Notes under the pieces: generated by a model
What the model saw: only the letters and a program-made list of their open reading frames with translations
Database searches by the model: none
Told to the model about the DNA's origin: nothing
NCBI GenBank assembly: GCA_003508605.1
Contig: DNUB01000276.1
Span: 1 to 6,778, forward strand
Direction: 5' to 3'
Length of the DNA stretch: 6,778 nucleotides
Origin: Oscillospiraceae bacterium
GTDB lineage: Bacteria > Bacillota > Clostridia > Oscillospirales > Ruminococcaceae
Program-made: the position numbers and the translations under genes
Shown here: in pieces, positions 5,851 through 6,778 of the stretch
How the letters are laid out: the number at the start of each line of letters is the position of its first letter
How positions within the stretch are numbered: the stretch's first letter is position 1

Positions 5851-6710
5851 ATGCGGGAATAAGGAAAAAAATAAGGGGCATATTGGAGAACGGCGGAATA
5901 GCGTCGGCGGACTTTGAAGCCGAGCAGCTTTTAAAATGGGGCTTAGGCGAAAAATATTATATGACCGGCTTTTCCGAGGAAATTGACGGCGAAAGGGAAA
6001 GGCTTCTCACCGAAGCGGCAATCCGAAGAACCGAGGGAGAGCCGTTACAATATATTTTAGGCGAATGGGACTTTTACGGCTACACCTTTAAGGTGGGAGA
6101 GGGGGTTCTGATACCGAGGCAGGAAACGGAGCTTTTGGTAGAAAAAGCCCTTCCGTACATAAACGAAGACTCTGCGGTGATTGACCTGTGCTCGGGCAGC
6201 GGCTGCATACCCATTGCTATTGCAAAAAAAACGGGTGCCAAATGCGTCGGCGTTGAAATCAGCAGGGAAGCCATAAACTATTTTAGTGAAAATATCAGGC
6301 TTAACGGTATAGAGGATAAAGTCAGAATAGCGGAGGGAGACGTACTCAGCCCCGAAAAAAGCTTGCTTGACAGCTTGCCGAGGGCGGATTTGATAACCGC
6401 AAACCCGCCCTATCTTACCGGGGAGGAAATGCGGACTCTCCAAAAAGAGGTAAGGAGAGAGCCGAAAATAGCCTTGTACGGCGGCAGCGACGGCATGGAC
6501 TATTACGGAAAAATTTTTGAAGAATGGCTTCCCATGCTGAAGCCCCGCGGCATTTTTGCGGTTGAGGCAGGCGACGGGCAGAGCGGAGCGATAAGGGAGA
6601 TTATGGAAAGCAAGGGTCTAAGCTGCAGAGTATTTAAGGATTACGGCGGCGTGGAGAGAGTGATTGTAGGCGAAAAAGGGGAACCGGAGATTAAGGGAAA
6701 AGGCTTATAA
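5844..6710 (+). CDS. prmC: Release factor glutamine N5-methyltransferase PrmC (288 aa)
   Basis: Cytoplasmic enzyme that uses S-adenosylmethionine to methylate the glutamine of the GGQ motif in peptide release factors RF1 and RF2, raising termination efficiency. The small helical N-terminal domain (about 1-75) precedes the linker IPRQETELLVE (90-100). The Rossmann-like methyltransferase fold follows, with motif I DLCSGSGCIPIAIA (114-127), acidic E138 after strand 2 (GVEIS) and the catalytic NPPY (187-190), whose Asn and Pro contact the target glutamine amide. The family-typical EPKIALYGGSDGMDYY (206-221) and the end motif GGVERVIVGE (268-277) are also present. Length is normal. Motif I reads DLCSGSG where DLGTGSG is common, a tolerable change. 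The ATG at 5844 overlaps the yqhQ stop (5848-5850); GAGGA at 5833-5837 is the likely ribosome binding site, so the two genes are probably translated together. The usual companion prfA is not visible before the window ends. Confidence 0.96.
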   Translation: MVNAGIRKKIRGILENGGIASADFEAEQLLKWGLGEKYYMTGFSEEIDGERERLLTEAAIRRTEGEPLQYILGEWDFYGYTFKVGEGVLIPRQETELLVEKALPYINEDSAVIDLCSGSGCIPIAIAKKTGAKCVGVEISREAINYFSENIRLNGIEDKVRIAEGDVLSPEKSLLDSLPRADLITANPPYLTGEEMRTLQKEVRREPKIALYGGSDGMDYYGKIFEEWLPMLKPRGIFAVEAGDGQSGAIREIMESKGLSCRVFKDYGGVERVIVGEKGEPEIKGKGL

Positions 6711-6739
6711 GCCGCAAAGAAAAAATAAAGGAACAAGCA

Positions 6740-6778
6740 TTGCAGAGCAAAAAACCGCACGGCGAAACCGCCATTCGG
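6740..6778 (+). CDS. Possible start of a further gene, cut by the window edge
   Basis: A TTG at 6740 follows AAAGGA (6727-6732) with 7 nt spacing, as good as the other ribosome binding sites here, and stays open for 13 codons to the edge, giving MQSKKPHGETAIR. I do not recognise this peptide, and it is not the usual start of prfA. The same bases can be read as the left arm of a terminator (see 6746-6778); the two readings exclude each other. Confidence 0.25.
   Translation, partial: MQSKKPHGETAIR
6746..6778 (+). terminator. Possible left arm of a terminator, cut by the window edge
   Basis: About 40 nt after the prmC stop, an A run leads into GC-rich sequence CCGCACGGCGAAACCGCC, then ATTC and GG. 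CC-ATTC-GG could be the tip of a long hairpin whose right arm and T run lie beyond the edge. Within the window only small stems are visible, such as GGCG (6761-6764) with CGCC (6769-6772). The alternative is the start of a gene at 6740. Confidence 0.25.

Overview
The window looks like a chromosomal segment of a low-to-mid GC Gram-positive anaerobe of the class Clostridia, perhaps Oscillospiraceae/Ruminococcaceae-like. This rests on AGGA-type ribosome binding sites before most genes, a consensus sigma-A promoter in AT-rich DNA, heavy use of CTT, ATA and AGG codons, a lipoprotein signal, and a YqhQ (DUF1385)-PrmC pair of the kind common in Firmicutes. The taxonomic placement is inference. All six complete genes lie on the plus strand.

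Bases 1-428 hold no complete gene. In order they contain three tandem copies of a 15-16 bp repeat (41-91), a probable intrinsic terminator of something left of the window (100-142), a 12 bp direct repeat (140-164), an almost perfect sigma-A promoter (176-204), and a leader of about 218 nt that ends in a two-part hairpin just upstream of the first ribosome binding site.

Bases 429-4782 form a tight four-gene block: a predicted eight-helix membrane protein, a lipoprotein with degenerate calcium-loop (FG-GAP/VCBS-like) motifs, an OmpR/PhoB-type response regulator and a HAMP-containing sensor histidine kinase. Gaps are +6 nt or overlaps, so one transcript from the 176-204 promoter is likely. I recognise neither of the first two proteins by name. 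Their linkage to the two-component pair suggests an envelope-sensing module, but that is inference.

After a 78 nt gap with a nested hairpin come yqhQ (DUF1385, membrane protein with conserved His/Cys motifs) and prmC (release factor glutamine methyltransferase), which overlap by 7 nt. I see no promoter or terminator in the gap, so the signalling operon may read through into this translation-linked pair. The last 68 bases may hold either the left arm of a terminator or the start of another gene (TTG at 6740); the window ends too early to decide.

I found no CRISPR array, tRNA, rRNA, insertion sequence or phage gene. The least explained parts are the leader with its repeats and the membrane protein/lipoprotein pair.
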